From NCBI RefSeq assembly GCF_000276665.1, contig NW_004955476.1, forward strand, positions 10,524,880 to 10,588,879: a stretch of 64,000 nucleotides of DNA, read 5' to 3'. Source of the stretch: Chinchilla lanigera. Lineage: Eukaryota; Chordata; Mammalia; Rodentia; Chinchillidae. Position numbers and translations under genes: made by a program. Under the pieces are notes generated by a model that searched no databases, was not told the DNA's origin, and saw nothing but the letters and a program-made list of their open reading frames with translations. Below, one piece after another: positions 1 through 10,512 of this stretch; position 1 is the stretch's first letter, and every line of letters starts with the position of its first letter.

Positions 1-4
1 GGTC

Positions 5-295
5 ATCCTTGCAGACTGAACATGTGTCCCCCTAAAATTCACACGCTGGAAACCTCACTCCCAGGGGGATGGCGTCAGGGGGCCTTTAAGGGTGGACCCC
101 TTGTGAGGCGACCGGTGCCCCAGAGGGCTCTTCCCCGAGGACCCCGCGTGAGACGCAGCAACACCCCAGCACACTGCAGCCCGGGATGAGCCTGGCCACA
201 CTGCACCTGTTCTCAGACTCCTCCAAGCCGGGAGAAACCCAGGTCTGCCCTTTACAGGCCGCCGCAAGCCTGTGGGTTTTCTTATAGCACCTCAA
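5..295 (+). mobile_element. MLT1-like MaLR LTR relic
   Basis: The order of landmarks matches the MLT1 group of mammalian LTRs: a start resembling GACTGAACATGTGTCCCCC, then AAAATTCACACG, a GATGGCGTCAGGGGGCC segment, GGACCCCGCGTGAGAC in the middle, and a TGTGGGTTTTCTTATAGCAC tail that corresponds to the usual Ala/Cys-Pro-like end. The copy is old and heavily mutated. The left end may continue outside the window. Confidence 0.6.
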
Positions 296-718
296 AGGCC
301 AGAGACCACAGGGCTGTGAAGCATGACAGCGTCTGTCAGGAGCTCACACATGGCGAAAGAGCAACCCCAGCCAGCAGCCCACGTGGGTGCCCGTTCCTGC
401 CCTGCATGGGCCTCACTGTGCGCTACAGGGCCGTGTGCCCAGGTCTACAGCTCTGAGTCCTTGGCAAGAACTGCGGCTCTCCAGGCCTTAAGGATGGACA
501 GTGTGAGGGAGAAGGGGCTCTTCCCGGAATCCCTGAGGCCTGACTTGGGGGCAAAACAAAATGAAACCAAACAGAAATCCTGACACACAGGACTGATGTC
601 CAAGAGCCGTGGTCCTGGCGTCCCCAGGATACTTTTAAAGATCTCTGTGAAGACCCTCCGTCTTTCGGGTGCGGGGCTTTCACTGTACCCAGTTTATTAG
701 CATCCCTCATCCCACGCG

Positions 719-732
719 TTGGTAGAGGGCGC
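719..732 (+). promoter_or_regulatory. CTCF-like motif
   Basis: The bases TTGGTAGAGGGCGC fit the core CTCF consensus at 12 of 14 positions; the first two bases deviate. The match is by eye only. It lies in otherwise unique sequence just left of a MIR fragment. Confidence 0.3.
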
Positions 733-742
733 CGTTGAGCTC

Positions 743-830
743 GTTATTTTGCAGTGGGGAAACTGAGATTCAGTGTCTCAGCGTTGTAGTAACAGATCCC
801 TGATTACCGTCTGAGCCCGGAGAACCTCAG
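743..830 (-). mobile_element. MIR SINE fragment
   Basis: TTATTTTGCAGTGGGGAAAC followed by TGAGATTCAG is the reverse complement of the conserved MIR core, the segment that normally reads CTCAGTTTCCTCATCTGTAAAATG. The rest of the element is too diverged to trace with certainty. Confidence 0.5.
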
Positions 831-2239
831 AAGGTCTACGAGAAGATCGCTGCTGTCTGTCTCACAGCAGCAGGTCACCTCTGGAGGACGGCTCTATCCA
901 CAGACTCATCCGGTCACTGTCACTGGAGACCACGCATCCTCACGAGTGAGGCTTCTGCCGCCTCGGGAAATGAGGATCTGGCTTGGTGTGTGGGGTCCTG
1001 GCCTTGGAAAAGCTCAAACCATGTGGCGGATTCGGGGTGAGCAGAGGACGGTCGCACTGAATTACTGAAGGCCTCTGCTGGTCCACTGAGTGATGGATCC
1101 GGGGAACCGTGTTGGAATAAACCCTAGCGATTTTGCGGAGTTTATTCCACCTCTTCTCCCAGGGTGCCGCGGGCTTCCCCTCCCCACGAGGGTGCTCGGG
1201 ATGGGAGCACGGTCAGTCCTCTTCCTCCTGTGCCACGTCGGCAGGTCCCTGAGCCGAACAGAACAAGCCTGGCCATGTTGGCTGTTCCCACTCCTCCTCC
1301 GTGCTGCTGGCCATCCATTACCTGCTCTACAGGGCTGCCGGTGGGTGCTCACGCTCACGTCGGCTTGTCTGAGCCTGGGGTGGACGGACAATGGCTGCCC
1401 GCAGACGGGACGGTCACAGGCGTCCTGCGCTGTGTCCCGAATTCTCCAGTGACGGCTGAGAATGCCCTGGCCTCTTGGCTCTGCTTTACTGTGAGCACAG
1501 TTAGGAGCCAGAACAGCTGCGGATGCAGCCGGCAGCGAGACTCAGAACTGCTTGGTTCTAGGCTCAAGAAAAGCGAGATAAAAATTTTTAAAACTTTTAA
1601 ATGCAGTGGCCAGTTACAGTTTATATTATTACATTTTTCGAACAGGCAATTAATTAAAACACTGAGTAGTAACTAGAGGAATATGCTCAGTCAGAAACAG
1701 AGGCTTTGGGAGGCAGTTTTTGAGCTTACTGCTTTTAAACTTAAGCTCGGGAGCTTTTTAACTTTCCCCTTATTTTTGAAGTTGCAGATCAAGGTTTCTC
1801 TACATTCGGGTCAGCAGCGCTGGTCCCGCTGAGCAGGTGCTGTTAGGAACAACACAGGCCCTGACCCAGCCGTGTCGGGTGTTGAGGCTGTGATGCGGAG
1901 GAGGCACGGCCAGGCCCCTGGACCTCAGGGACTGGAATGTCCCTGCGTCCTCGCACCTGGACTGTCCACTCCTGCTCCTCACCAGGACTCCAGCCTGGGG
2001 TCCTCTCCTGTTCTCCTGGTGATGCCACAGGCTCGTGCTGCCAGCCTCTCCCATCGCCGTGTTGGGCTTTTCAGCTCCCTTTGCCCCCAGCCCTTCCCTT
2101 GGCACTGGCCGTTGGGTGGCTGTCGGGAGTGAGACAAGGAGAAGCAGCTCCCGTTGCCGCTGCCCTGGGCTCAGGCGCCAGGGCTTGGTGTGTTCCATCC
2201 TACCAGATTTAACCCAGTCCATCCTTACCACTGAGGCAT

Positions 2240-2600
2240 TGGTTTAATTGCTAGCAACACAGGGAAATGTGCTGTGTCTACACTCGTAGGGAGCAGATTA
2301 GGTGAACTGTGGTACACACAGGCCCTGGGAGCCTGGGCCGCCTTTGAAAAGAAGAGCTCTGAAAGTGAGGGTCTCGAATGCACTAAGTGAGACCAAGAAA
2401 GAAATAAAACAAGTTGCAGAGCTGTGCATGTGGTGTGATCTCATTCAGAGATACTTACGTCTGCGTAAGTGTACACACACACCCGTGTCCGTGTGTTGCA
2501 TCTGAAAGGGAAAAGTTAGAGAAAGTAACCGTGAGTTTCGGAGGAGCCGTACAGCGAATGCCACCCTGATTTTAAGCTATCACTTGCTTTTACAACAGTA
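2240..2600 (+). mobile_element. LINE-1 (L1M-type) 3' UTR relic
   Basis: The series GTGAACTGTGGTACACACAG, then AAGTGAGACCAAGAAAG, AACAAGTTGCAGAGCTGTGC and ATGTGGTGTGATCTCATT corresponds to the ancient L1 3' UTR stretch with a wild-card ATGG, AAGCAAGTTGCA and TATGATCCCATT. It is truncated, non-coding and old. Confidence 0.5.
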
Positions 2601-4422
2601 GGTAATCAGTTAGCAATGAAGGATGAATAGATACATAAATAGGAGAAACGTGGCATTTTGGGACTGCAGATCCAGAACTGTACAGCTCCTGAGTTTTCTG
2701 TTTTGTGGGTGCCATACTCCCTGTTCACAGCTTCCGAGCAGTAAGGCCCCAGGCTGACAGGTGTGTTCCCGTCCAGCTCCACAGCCTCGGGGATAAGGGG
2801 CGTTGCCCAGTTATGAGTCATCTGCTGCCTCCGTAGTACACACAGTGGTTTAAAGGTCTCGGGAGAGGCCCCAGCTCGCAGCCTTGGCTCTGCCCCCAGC
2901 TCTGCTCGGCCTTTGTGCCGTTCATCCTCCTTCATTCCCAGAGTCCTGGTCACAGGAGAGAGACCCACTTGCTGAGAGGAAGCCAGAGAGACAGCATCTA
3001 AATCTCACAGACTGGGAAACGGCTGGAGGTGCCCCGGCAGGTGAACACTGAAGCAGACCAGCAGCCAGGAAATCAAGCGTCCGCAGTCACTGCTCTGCGC
3101 TGGCTGCACGGCTGGCGGGCGGCTGCTCTGCTCTCCTGCTCCGCACTGAAGTTTCGAGACGCCTTCCAAGGCGTTCAGAAGCCGTCCCTGCATCCTGCGC
3201 AGGCTTGCTCTTCAAGCTCCGCTCTTGCTACATCCTGAATACCTCTCCAAACAGGGTCAAAAGAGTCACCGAAGTACCAGTCCCCCAGAGGAGGGACCAG
3301 CATCGCGACCGGGCAAGCCACACGATTAAGGAGCACTCAGAAGGCAGATGAAAGTTGCTTGAAAGGCTTCAAAGTGGAAGGCGAGCCTAATCCCCCAAAG
3401 CTTCCTTTCAGTCCTTACTCCTTCATTTCAGAAAATGCCCCCGGGCTTTTACAAAGCCCAAGTATCACTTTACAGCTTGGAAGTCATCCTAAGAGCGCTC
3501 CCGGTCTCAGAGCATTCTCCATTCCTTCAAGGACTTCGCGAGGCTGGGTCCCCTTTGCAAGGAGCTGGCGCTAGAGGACAGTGGCCCTGCTGTCCTGGGT
3601 GCGGGCCCAGGGCTCAAGGGTAATGAGCACCTGGGGATTCCCTCCAAGCAGCAGTCAGGCCTTCTCCCCGTGATTTCTGGGCGAGACTCATGGGTCTGTC
3701 ACCACATGGAAGAACGCCCAGTCCTGCTACTAAGCAACCCGGGAGGGGAGAAGGAATCCACATGAGGAAAACAAGGCCGCTGGGCACGGTGAGGGGCCGC
3801 TTCCCGCTGCTCCGAGAGCAGTGCTTGCGCCTCCGTCGGCCCCAAGAGAGCAACTCTCTCCCGAATCTTCCACTGCCCAGGGAAATGTTCAGCGTAACCC
3901 ACAGCCTGGTCAGCACCAGGAAGGTTGGAGGCCGGCGGTGTGCCCAGATCTATGCCCCAGGCCCTACACATAGCATCGGGGCAGAGGCTCTTTTGGGTTA
4001 GCTCTTCTTCACAGCTGAGAGTGGGGTGGAGATGGGCTCCTGAAGGGTCTCCACTGCTTGGCCTTTGACCGGGGCCCAAACCCAGGTCTGTCCCTGAAAC
4101 CTGTGCCGAACACCCTGGGAAACAGCCCAGCTGGACGCGGGGCTGCCCATCGGTGGCGGGACACCGTGGTCATCGGCAGTGGCTCTGGCGCCCTGGCCTC
4201 GAGATCGCATCTGTTGCCGCCTCTGTTCTGCTTCCCTCCTCTCTCTGCAGCTCAACCCCAGCCTCCAGCGGGCCACACGAATGGGTGTCTCCCGGGTCCC
4301 CCGAGTTGGAGGGGAGGTGACAAGAGTCCCTGTCTGCCTCCCTCCCGGGATGGGATGCAGGCCAGCAGGGACCACGGCCCCGAGGCAATCACAGGGACCC
4401 TGCCCCCAGGCCTCTCCTTTAG
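2601..4422. other. intergenic, no gene seen
   Basis: Unique sequence with moderate GC. Open frames on both strands overlap heavily and show no recognisable domains. No repeat family was identified with confidence. Confidence 0.45.
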
Positions 4423-4860
4423 AGAGGAGATAAAAATAGTGAAGAAACAACACTTCCCTCCTTCCCTGAAAGGCTGGCAGCCTTCCAGGATGGACTTATG
4501 TACTTTTTGTACTTGGAGGAAAAAAAGCGATGGGATTTGGTCCAAGAACGGCCCTGCGAGCGGGAGAAATATGGAGCCGGCAGCTGGAGCGAGGCGGCCA
4601 AGTGGTACCGCCAGCTGCAGGCCCATTAATTAGCGGGCCTGGTATGCAGCGGTTCCCGTGACCCTGATTCTTGTTGAATTCGCAGAGATAATTTTCACAG
4701 ACCTGACTTTTCTCCCTGCCGTATATTTATCCAAGAGGTACCTTGCCTGTTCCCCTCAACTCTCCGGGCAGTAAATTTATTCTAATTGCAAAGAGATAGA
4801 GTAAAAGCCTGATTGAACGCTCGGCGGCTTGCAGAGATTTATTTCTGGGGCTTAAGGGGT
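4423..4860. promoter_or_regulatory. candidate conserved non-coding block
   Basis: This repeat-free block differs from its GC-rich flanks: it contains a homeodomain-type site CATTAATTAGCGG at 4624-4636, AT-rich stretches such as GTATATTTATCC and TAAATTTATTCTAATTGC, and few low-complexity runs. Such texture is typical of deeply conserved developmental enhancers. No cross-species alignment was possible, so the call is inference. It contains the small ORF listed separately. Confidence 0.35.
4498..4629 (+). CDS. small ORF of 43 codons, doubtful
   Basis: The ORF runs from ATG at 4498 to TAA at 4627-4629 and encodes 43 residues. The same frame is open back to a TAG at 4420-4422, so 68 codons are stop-free. 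The product would begin MYFLYLEEKKRWD, be rich in charged and aromatic residues (four Trp/Tyr pairs or singles near the end: SW, KW, Y), and end in QLQAH. I recognise no family. A TTCCAG acceptor-like hexamer ends at 4489 just upstream. The ordinary amino-acid composition is notable in a window where most ORFs are Pro/Ser/Gly/Arg-rich. It may equally be a chance frame in a conserved enhancer. Confidence 0.15.
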   Translation: MYFLYLEEKKRWDLVQERPCEREKYGAGSWSEAAKWYRQLQAH

Positions 4861-7727
4861 TTTTAGAGTGTGTGGCGAGGGTAGGGATGGGGGGCGCTGG
4901 GGAAGGGAGCCCGGGCGAAAATGTAGATTTAATGGATCTATAAAACGACCCGGCTGTAGACGAAGGCTCTCTCAAAGCCACGGTTTAAGCAGCCTGACCC
5001 TCACCCAGGCTGCGACGGGCGGTGTCTGGAGGGTTTTGGGGTTTCTGGGTGAAAGGTGTCATTCCCCAGGTGGTGGGGGGTCATCTCTTTTCCAGTGGGA
5101 AGGAAGCTCATGAACCACACGTTTCTTAGTATGAGAGCAAACCTCAGCACCTGCCCTTAGGCCCCGGCCGCTGCCTGACGCCCTGAGAGCCACGCTTGGG
5201 TTTTAAGCCCCGTTCTTGGAGGGCGCTCAGGACAGCCAGGCCTTTGTCCCCCAACTTCTAACCCTCACTCGCTTGTGGAGAGTCGACCCCTGGAGCCCAG
5301 CCTTCCAGGCTCCTGGGGATAAAGAGGCCTCTACTCTCTCACCCTGCCTGGGGCTGGGCTGAGGCTCGCTCTGCTGAACTTTTCCCCCAAAGCCATCCGG
5401 GCTTCTGATCCCAGGAGTGACATCCGTCTCCTTTGCAGCTGCTGTGCAAGTTGTGCTGAGGATGAATTTAGGACTCAACTATTCCGTGGGCTCCATTGTA
5501 AATCTAATCCCGGCTGAAATGGAGACGCTTGCTCTGCAGGAAGAGGCCTTGCTGGGGGAGCAGGCCGGACGGAGGGCAAATGCACCCCTTCTTTGGTCAC
5601 AGACCAAGGGACCGGGGTCGTGTCAGAACCACCCTCACTTTTGCTTTTTCCAGGAATTGGCAAAAGAAGACGGGGAAATCATCCTTTTGATGGTGAGGTA
5701 TGACACCCGAAATAATGCTGCCAGAAGGCCTGGTCACCGAGGGGGAAGGCCCTGTTGGGAGCTCTGTCCCCAGAGCACCTGGGCGTCCGGAGTTAGGCGC
5801 GACCACGGCTGCCCAGGAGCGGCACCTGCGCTTAGGGCTACCACTGTCCCCACTCCGTGTGCGGCTGTGTGGACCACACTAGTATCAGCGCAGGCTCCTC
5901 TGCCTGTCCTGGTGCCCGTGACTTCCAGCCTGGGGACACTGCCAACCACCTGGATGTTGGTTGCAGTGGCAGTCCTGGCTGGTGTCCTGGACACAGGGGA
6001 CCCAGCGTTTGCTGTGTTAGTGGCCACTCCCATCCTGAGCCTCCTCCTCCACCCAAGAGCTCAGGGTCATGACCGATGGCCCTGTTCCCGGGTCAGGGCC
6101 AAGGCATCCCTCGCAGCCTCAGCCTCTTAAGGCATGGGCTGCACTCGGCTTTTCTTCTTTTCCTGCCTCACCTGTGCATCCCCGTGACTCCTGGGCCCCA
6201 GTGAGCTTCCTTCGTCCATGTCCCTGTCTCCTGGGAACCTCCAGGGATCACAGTGCTGTGTGACTCCTCAGGCCCGTGGCCTTCAGGAGAAACCTGCCTT
6301 GTCGGGATCCAGGGTCCTCTGACTCTTCCTGGGGAGACAGGAGGAAGAGCTGGTGCGTTCCGGACATGAGTGACATCTCTAGCACCCTTGGTTTCTATCC
6401 TCTGCTCTGCAGTGGGAGACAAGGCACATAGGGAGCAAACACATTTCCTACCCGGCTTCTGGTCAGGACACAGCTGTATGAAGAACGTTCATGCTGGCTG
6501 TGTGTCATCGAAGTTGTGTGTCATCACAGCTTCATTCTGCACAAGTGTTATGGACACAGAGCACCCTTGGTTGTGGTCCTGAAACGGGGGTAGGAGCTCA
6601 CTGGGGAAGGGAGCAGAGGGCTTCACAGGCAGAGTCAGCGAGGAGCCAAAGGGGAGGCTAGAACATCACCATGCCCAGCCTGCATCTCCCTGGGGTCTGC
6701 TTTCTCCAGGAAGGCAGCAGGCGCGGAGAGGAGCCTGGAGACCCCAGGTCAGGCTTTTGGTCCTCATTCCCTGCACATCTGGGGCCAGGGAAAATGCGGC
6801 TTTAGGGCACAGCGGAGAAGGTGCAGGCCAGTTGGAAGGAAGCAAGGGGGGCGCAGACCGGCGGTGAGAAGTGAATTTCCTCTCAGCATGGGGCTGTCAG
6901 TGGGACCATCGAGAATATTTCTCACCAGCAGCACTTCGCAAGCGTCCTGTGATGCTTTTGCTTCTTAGAAGCCGAATTACCCTGCCCCCAAAGCCCCCAA
7001 AGACTGTGCTCACACGTAGAAGGAGGCCAGGAGTTGGGGCCGGGGGCGGGCCATGTGTCGTGTGCCGCACCCTGCACAGTGGGCACCTGAGCCACCAGAA
7101 AGGATGGCAGGGCACTGGGATGTCCAGGGCGCTGGCTTCAGGCCACATCCCAAACCGTCCACCCTGCCCGACTCAGACTCAGCCTGTGCTGAGAAGAAAC
7201 CCTGGCTCCTGGGGCACCTCAGCCCCCTCCACCACACCAGGGCACGGAGTCCCTGGGGGGAGTGCAGGGCCCCCTCGGGTTCACCCCAGGGCCACCCACA
7301 CCCACAGCCTCGGGACGGTGTCTCTGCAAGTACGGGGCTCCTGAGGACACCTTTGTGCCTCCCCCTCCCCCTGGGCCTGCGTGACAGCAGAACACGCCAC
7401 ATAAAGGCAACTCCACATCTGCGCGTGTGCCAGCCTAGGCTGCACAGCACGTTCTGAGGGAGGCAGGGGTCGGTATTTTTACGAGAAGCTCTCAGGTGTG
7501 TGAGAAATGTCATTCTGACTGTCTGAGACTCAGCCGAGGTCTGACTCTGGTGCCCCTCTGAGGCCTGCGAGGTCAGCCGGCCGCCTCCCTCTTCTCCAGT
7601 CCATGGGCTGAGGCAACAGCAAGGCCTGGCCTCGTCCTCATCTTCCGTCTGTACGGCATATTTATTGAACACTCCCCCATGCCAGGCCTCTCCAGGAGTA
7701 GACTGACAGCAATGCACAAAAAGAAGT
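4861..7727. other. intergenic, no confirmed gene
   Basis: Unique, GC-rich DNA. The longest frame here, 5417-6130 (237 codons), changes composition along its length from ordinary to Pro/Ala/Val-rich and shows no domain. It does contain the exon-like segment at 5654-5692, reported separately. No repeats were recognised with confidence. Confidence 0.45.
5654..5692 (+). other. exon-like segment with splice signals
   Basis: A pyrimidine-rich tract ending TTTGCTTTTTCCAG (acceptor AG at 5652-5653) precedes 39 bases encoding 13 in-frame residues (ELAKEDGEIILLM). These are followed at once by GTGAGG, a strong donor-like hexamer, at 5693-5698. Length is a multiple of three, so the unit could be included or skipped without shifting frame. 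No partner exon is identified in the window. The signals could be fortuitous. Confidence 0.2.
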
Positions 7728-8099
7728 TGTTATAGTTTAGATCTGGACACTACCCCTGAGCCGCCTGTGCTCAGAGGTGGGGCTTTTGAAAGGTGTTTGG
7801 ATTATGGGGTGATATAGCTAAATGTGCTCTTAGGAGACAGGGCCTGCACAGAAGAGGCAGGTCACTGGGGGTGTGACCTGGAAGTGCTTATCTCCCTTAC
7901 TGTTTCCTCTCTTCTCTCTCTCTGCTTCCTGTCTTCCCTGAGGTGAGCAGCTGCCCTCCACCAGACCCTTCCAACATGCTCTTTTTGCCTGGAGTCTGAC
8001 CACGCAAGGACTGAATCTACTAAGCCGAAGCAAACCTCTCTTCCTTTAAGCTGCGGGTGTTGGGTATTGCGTCTCAGTGACGGAAAGGCAACTAAGACA
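7728..8099 (+). mobile_element. MaLR-like LTR, family shared with 16.6 and 62.7 kb
   Basis: The element begins TGTTATAGTTTAGATCTGG and ends GGCAACTAAGACA, giving the TG...CA ends of an LTR. It shares its layout with the copies at 16644 and 62737: TGGATGT/TGGACA near the start, a CT-rich middle, GGACTGAA then a tail with CTAAG...TTCCTTTAAG, GGGTATT and GTCTCAGTGA. Flanking pentamers GAAGT and GAGCT agree at 3 of 5 positions, so the target duplication has decayed. This is an older or different subfamily than the other two. Confidence 0.6.
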
Positions 8100-9039
8100 G
8101 AGCTAAAGTGCCTACTCTCCATTCCAGGACCTCAGGGAGGAAGCTTCACCACAGTTGGGGCCAGGCTTCACCTGGAGCATAGAGCCTTCCCTGCTCAGCC
8201 AGGCTCCAACAAGGAGCAGGGAAGAATCTTCTGGAAGGCTCTACACTCTTCCCTATGGGGGCATCTCCTAAACTCATCACTTCTCAGAGGCAGCTGCCCC
8301 AGCCTGTCCTCCATATATCAGCCCCCAAGGACACTCCAACTACCAACCCCTTTAAAAATATAAGATAACGTCAATATTATACTGTAGACTTGGAACTATA
8401 TGGTGTACACTGAAGACTCCTGGGAGGCTAACAGGCCTCAGGCACATAGATGTGCAGGGTCAGTGTCCTTCACTGTGAAGACAAGTCTTGGGTCCAGAAG
8501 TTTTGTGCCCCTCTTTTTTAGGAGGGCAATCCTCTCGTTTTCAAGTCCCGGTCTTGAGAGTTTAAACACCCTCTGACTCTGCAACACCTCCACTTGGGCA
8601 GCCTCATCTACGGTGGTCAAAACCCTTCCCGCTGGGCCAGGATGTGATTTCTAGCTGCCCTCCCCTGCACACTGTCTGCATATATGCAGTTTGGGCTGGG
8701 TTCTCCCACCACACACGGTGTTGGAATCTCAAAATCCTCTCCCCCAGGCTACTGCTTTTCCTGACACCTCTCCTTCTTTGCATGGACTCACTTCTCCACT
8801 GAATGTGCTGAGTCTTTCCTTTTCCTTGTCCCCACATCTGCATACCTCGACACTGGACAGAGCTCCTCTCCACAGTCCCGTCCATTGCTCCCTCCTTCCC
8901 ACCTGTCCACCAGCCCTCTGGTTCAGACCCTGCTCAGCGTGGACCTGGGTCCTTGCCATAGCCGCCATCTTGGGTCCCTCACTGTGGAGTCTGCTGTCTC
9001 CTTCTGTGGTTGGATCCATCTTGCTGGATGCATTTTCAG
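8100..9039. other. intergenic, no gene seen
   Basis: Mixed CT-rich sequence without a recognised gene. The stretch 8660-9000 has the texture of an old interspersed repeat but I cannot assign it. Confidence 0.45.
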
Positions 9040-9260
9040 TCTTGTCACTGATAGTAAGGCCCCTGAAGACACAGACTGTGTTTTACTCATTTTTATATCT
9101 CTAAGTCTAACACAGTACCTGGTACATGGCAGATACTTAGTAAACCTGGGTTGAATTGGTTATTTCTCTGCTGAAATGTTTCACAGGCTTCTTATTCTCT
9201 ACAGAGTGAAGTTCTGCCCTGCCATCTGAGTCCCCCACGTGGTTGCCACTTAATCCCTGC
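9040..9260 (+). mobile_element. L2 LINE 3' end
   Basis: The stretch GAAGACACAGACTGTGTTTT, TCTAAGTCTAACACAGTACC and TGGTACATGGCAGATACTTAG follows the usual L2 3' end (a gag-ggcagggactgtgtctt / cctagcacagtgcctggcacatagtagg pattern). The following segment with CACAGGCTTCTTATTCTC and ACAGAGTGAAGTTCTG resembles another L2 piece. Boundaries are approximate. Confidence 0.5.
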
Positions 9261-10094
9261 TCTCATTTGCCCTTGGTACCAATGTCCCCAAAATTTACTT
9301 GAATCTCCCCTAAGCTGGACTGTTATGCAAGCATGTAAAATTATAGTTGGGCTTATTCATTGCATTATTCTTTTATATTTCATATGTTTGAGATTTCCAT
9401 ATAAAACTTTTAAAATGTACAGTTACCAGTCATGCCTAATACAAAAGTGTTTATAGGATAGAATGATTGTCAGTGGTGTTCACTGATCTTCCCGATTCTC
9501 CTCTTTCTGAGCGCGGTCCCCAACCCCCTTGGAGCTAGGTGTGGCCCGGGATGTGCTCTGCTCAGTCCAAAGTGAGCTGCAACAATGTGTGCTGCCTGGA
9601 GCCAAAAGTCTCTAAGAGCCAGCCTGCGATGGGCGGCCTGTTTTTTCCTGATAGGAGCTCAAGTCCATAGGGAAAGCTCCTGAGCTTGGGGGTTGCTTGT
9701 TGCCACCTCCTCAATGATACAGCAGGTAGTGTGGACAACTGGGTCATCGAAGGCCCTTCTAAAGCATGAGAATGGGAATATTTCTAAAATGCACTACTGC
9801 ACTTGTCAGCAGTAAGCGAATTACTTAAGGATGGCTCTTCTCCCAGAGTGACAAATCCCTGGGACGTCAAGAAGGCAGGGAAGCCAAGATGTGGAGATTC
9901 TGGAAGGGTGCGGGGCCTCGGGTTGGTCCACTCCCCGACTCCCAAAGAAGTGGATATGCAGCCCCAGGCAGGAAAGCTGCTGGCATTCACGGAGTTTGAG
10001 TCCACATAAAGGTCAGCAAGCCATGGTAGCGATGAAGATCCAGCTTATGACCCAAGCAGCAGAGTTTCTGCTGCAGAATCTTTTTATTTACAAA
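9261..10094. other. intergenic, possible old repeat
   Basis: No gene is seen. 9440-9750 (GGAGCTAGGTGTGGCCCGGG, then CTCAGTCCAAAGTGAGCTGC) resembles a type of ancient mammalian interspersed repeat I could not name. Confidence 0.4.
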
Positions 10095-10310
10095 AATGTA
10101 TAGAGCAATTGTATGCTTGGTACCATTATAAAGATTTCTCCAGTTTTGACGTATTTAACTCTCATGAAAACCCTATGAAGTGAGTAGTAATGAAAAAGCA
10201 GAGGCACAGACAAATTAGGTCATTTGTCCTCCACCATCTTCGTTTGCAGGGAAGCGCTGTAATTCAGGCAGTTTAGGTCTAGAGTTTATCATTGTACCAT
10301 GCTGCCTTTC
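10095..10310 (-). mobile_element. MIR SINE, near full length
   Basis: Read on the minus strand the element follows MIR order. On the plus strand the order is TGCTTGGTACCATTATAAAG, TTAACTCTCATGAAAACCCT, ATGAAGTGAGTAGTAATG, AGAGGCACAGACAAATTAGG, then CATTGTACCATGCTGCC, which is the reverse complement of the tRNA-like head. Confidence 0.65.
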
Positions 10311-10405
10311 TAATAGAGAATCACAAAACACTTGTGAAATAAAGAGCAGACTCCTGGAGAGAAGCCAGGATAAAAGATCCTCTGGGTGATCAAGTGGATC
10401 CAGAA

Positions 10406-10512
10406 AAAAGGAAGGAAGGAAAGAAGGAAGGAAGGAAGGAAAGAAGGGAGGGAGGGAGGGAGGGAGGAATGGAGCAAGAGAAGGAGGAAGGAAAGAGAAG
10501 GAAAGAAGGAAG
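10406..10512. repeat. (GGAA)n / (GGGA)n microsatellite
   Basis: A purine-only tract of AAGG and GGGA units with scattered interruptions. It is one of two purine microsatellites within 3 kb. Confidence 0.9.

Larger units (their letters stand above)
296..2239. other. intergenic, no gene seen
   Basis: This is mostly unique GC-rich sequence with short overlapping open frames on both strands. None has recognisable protein features. A MIR fragment and a CTCF-like motif lie inside and are listed separately. Confidence 0.5.

Noticed and set aside
5417..6130. The whole 237-codon frame as one gene
   Set aside because: Composition drifts to Pro/Val/Ala-rich low-complexity and it reads through the exon-like donor at 5693. 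Only the 39-bp segment is kept.
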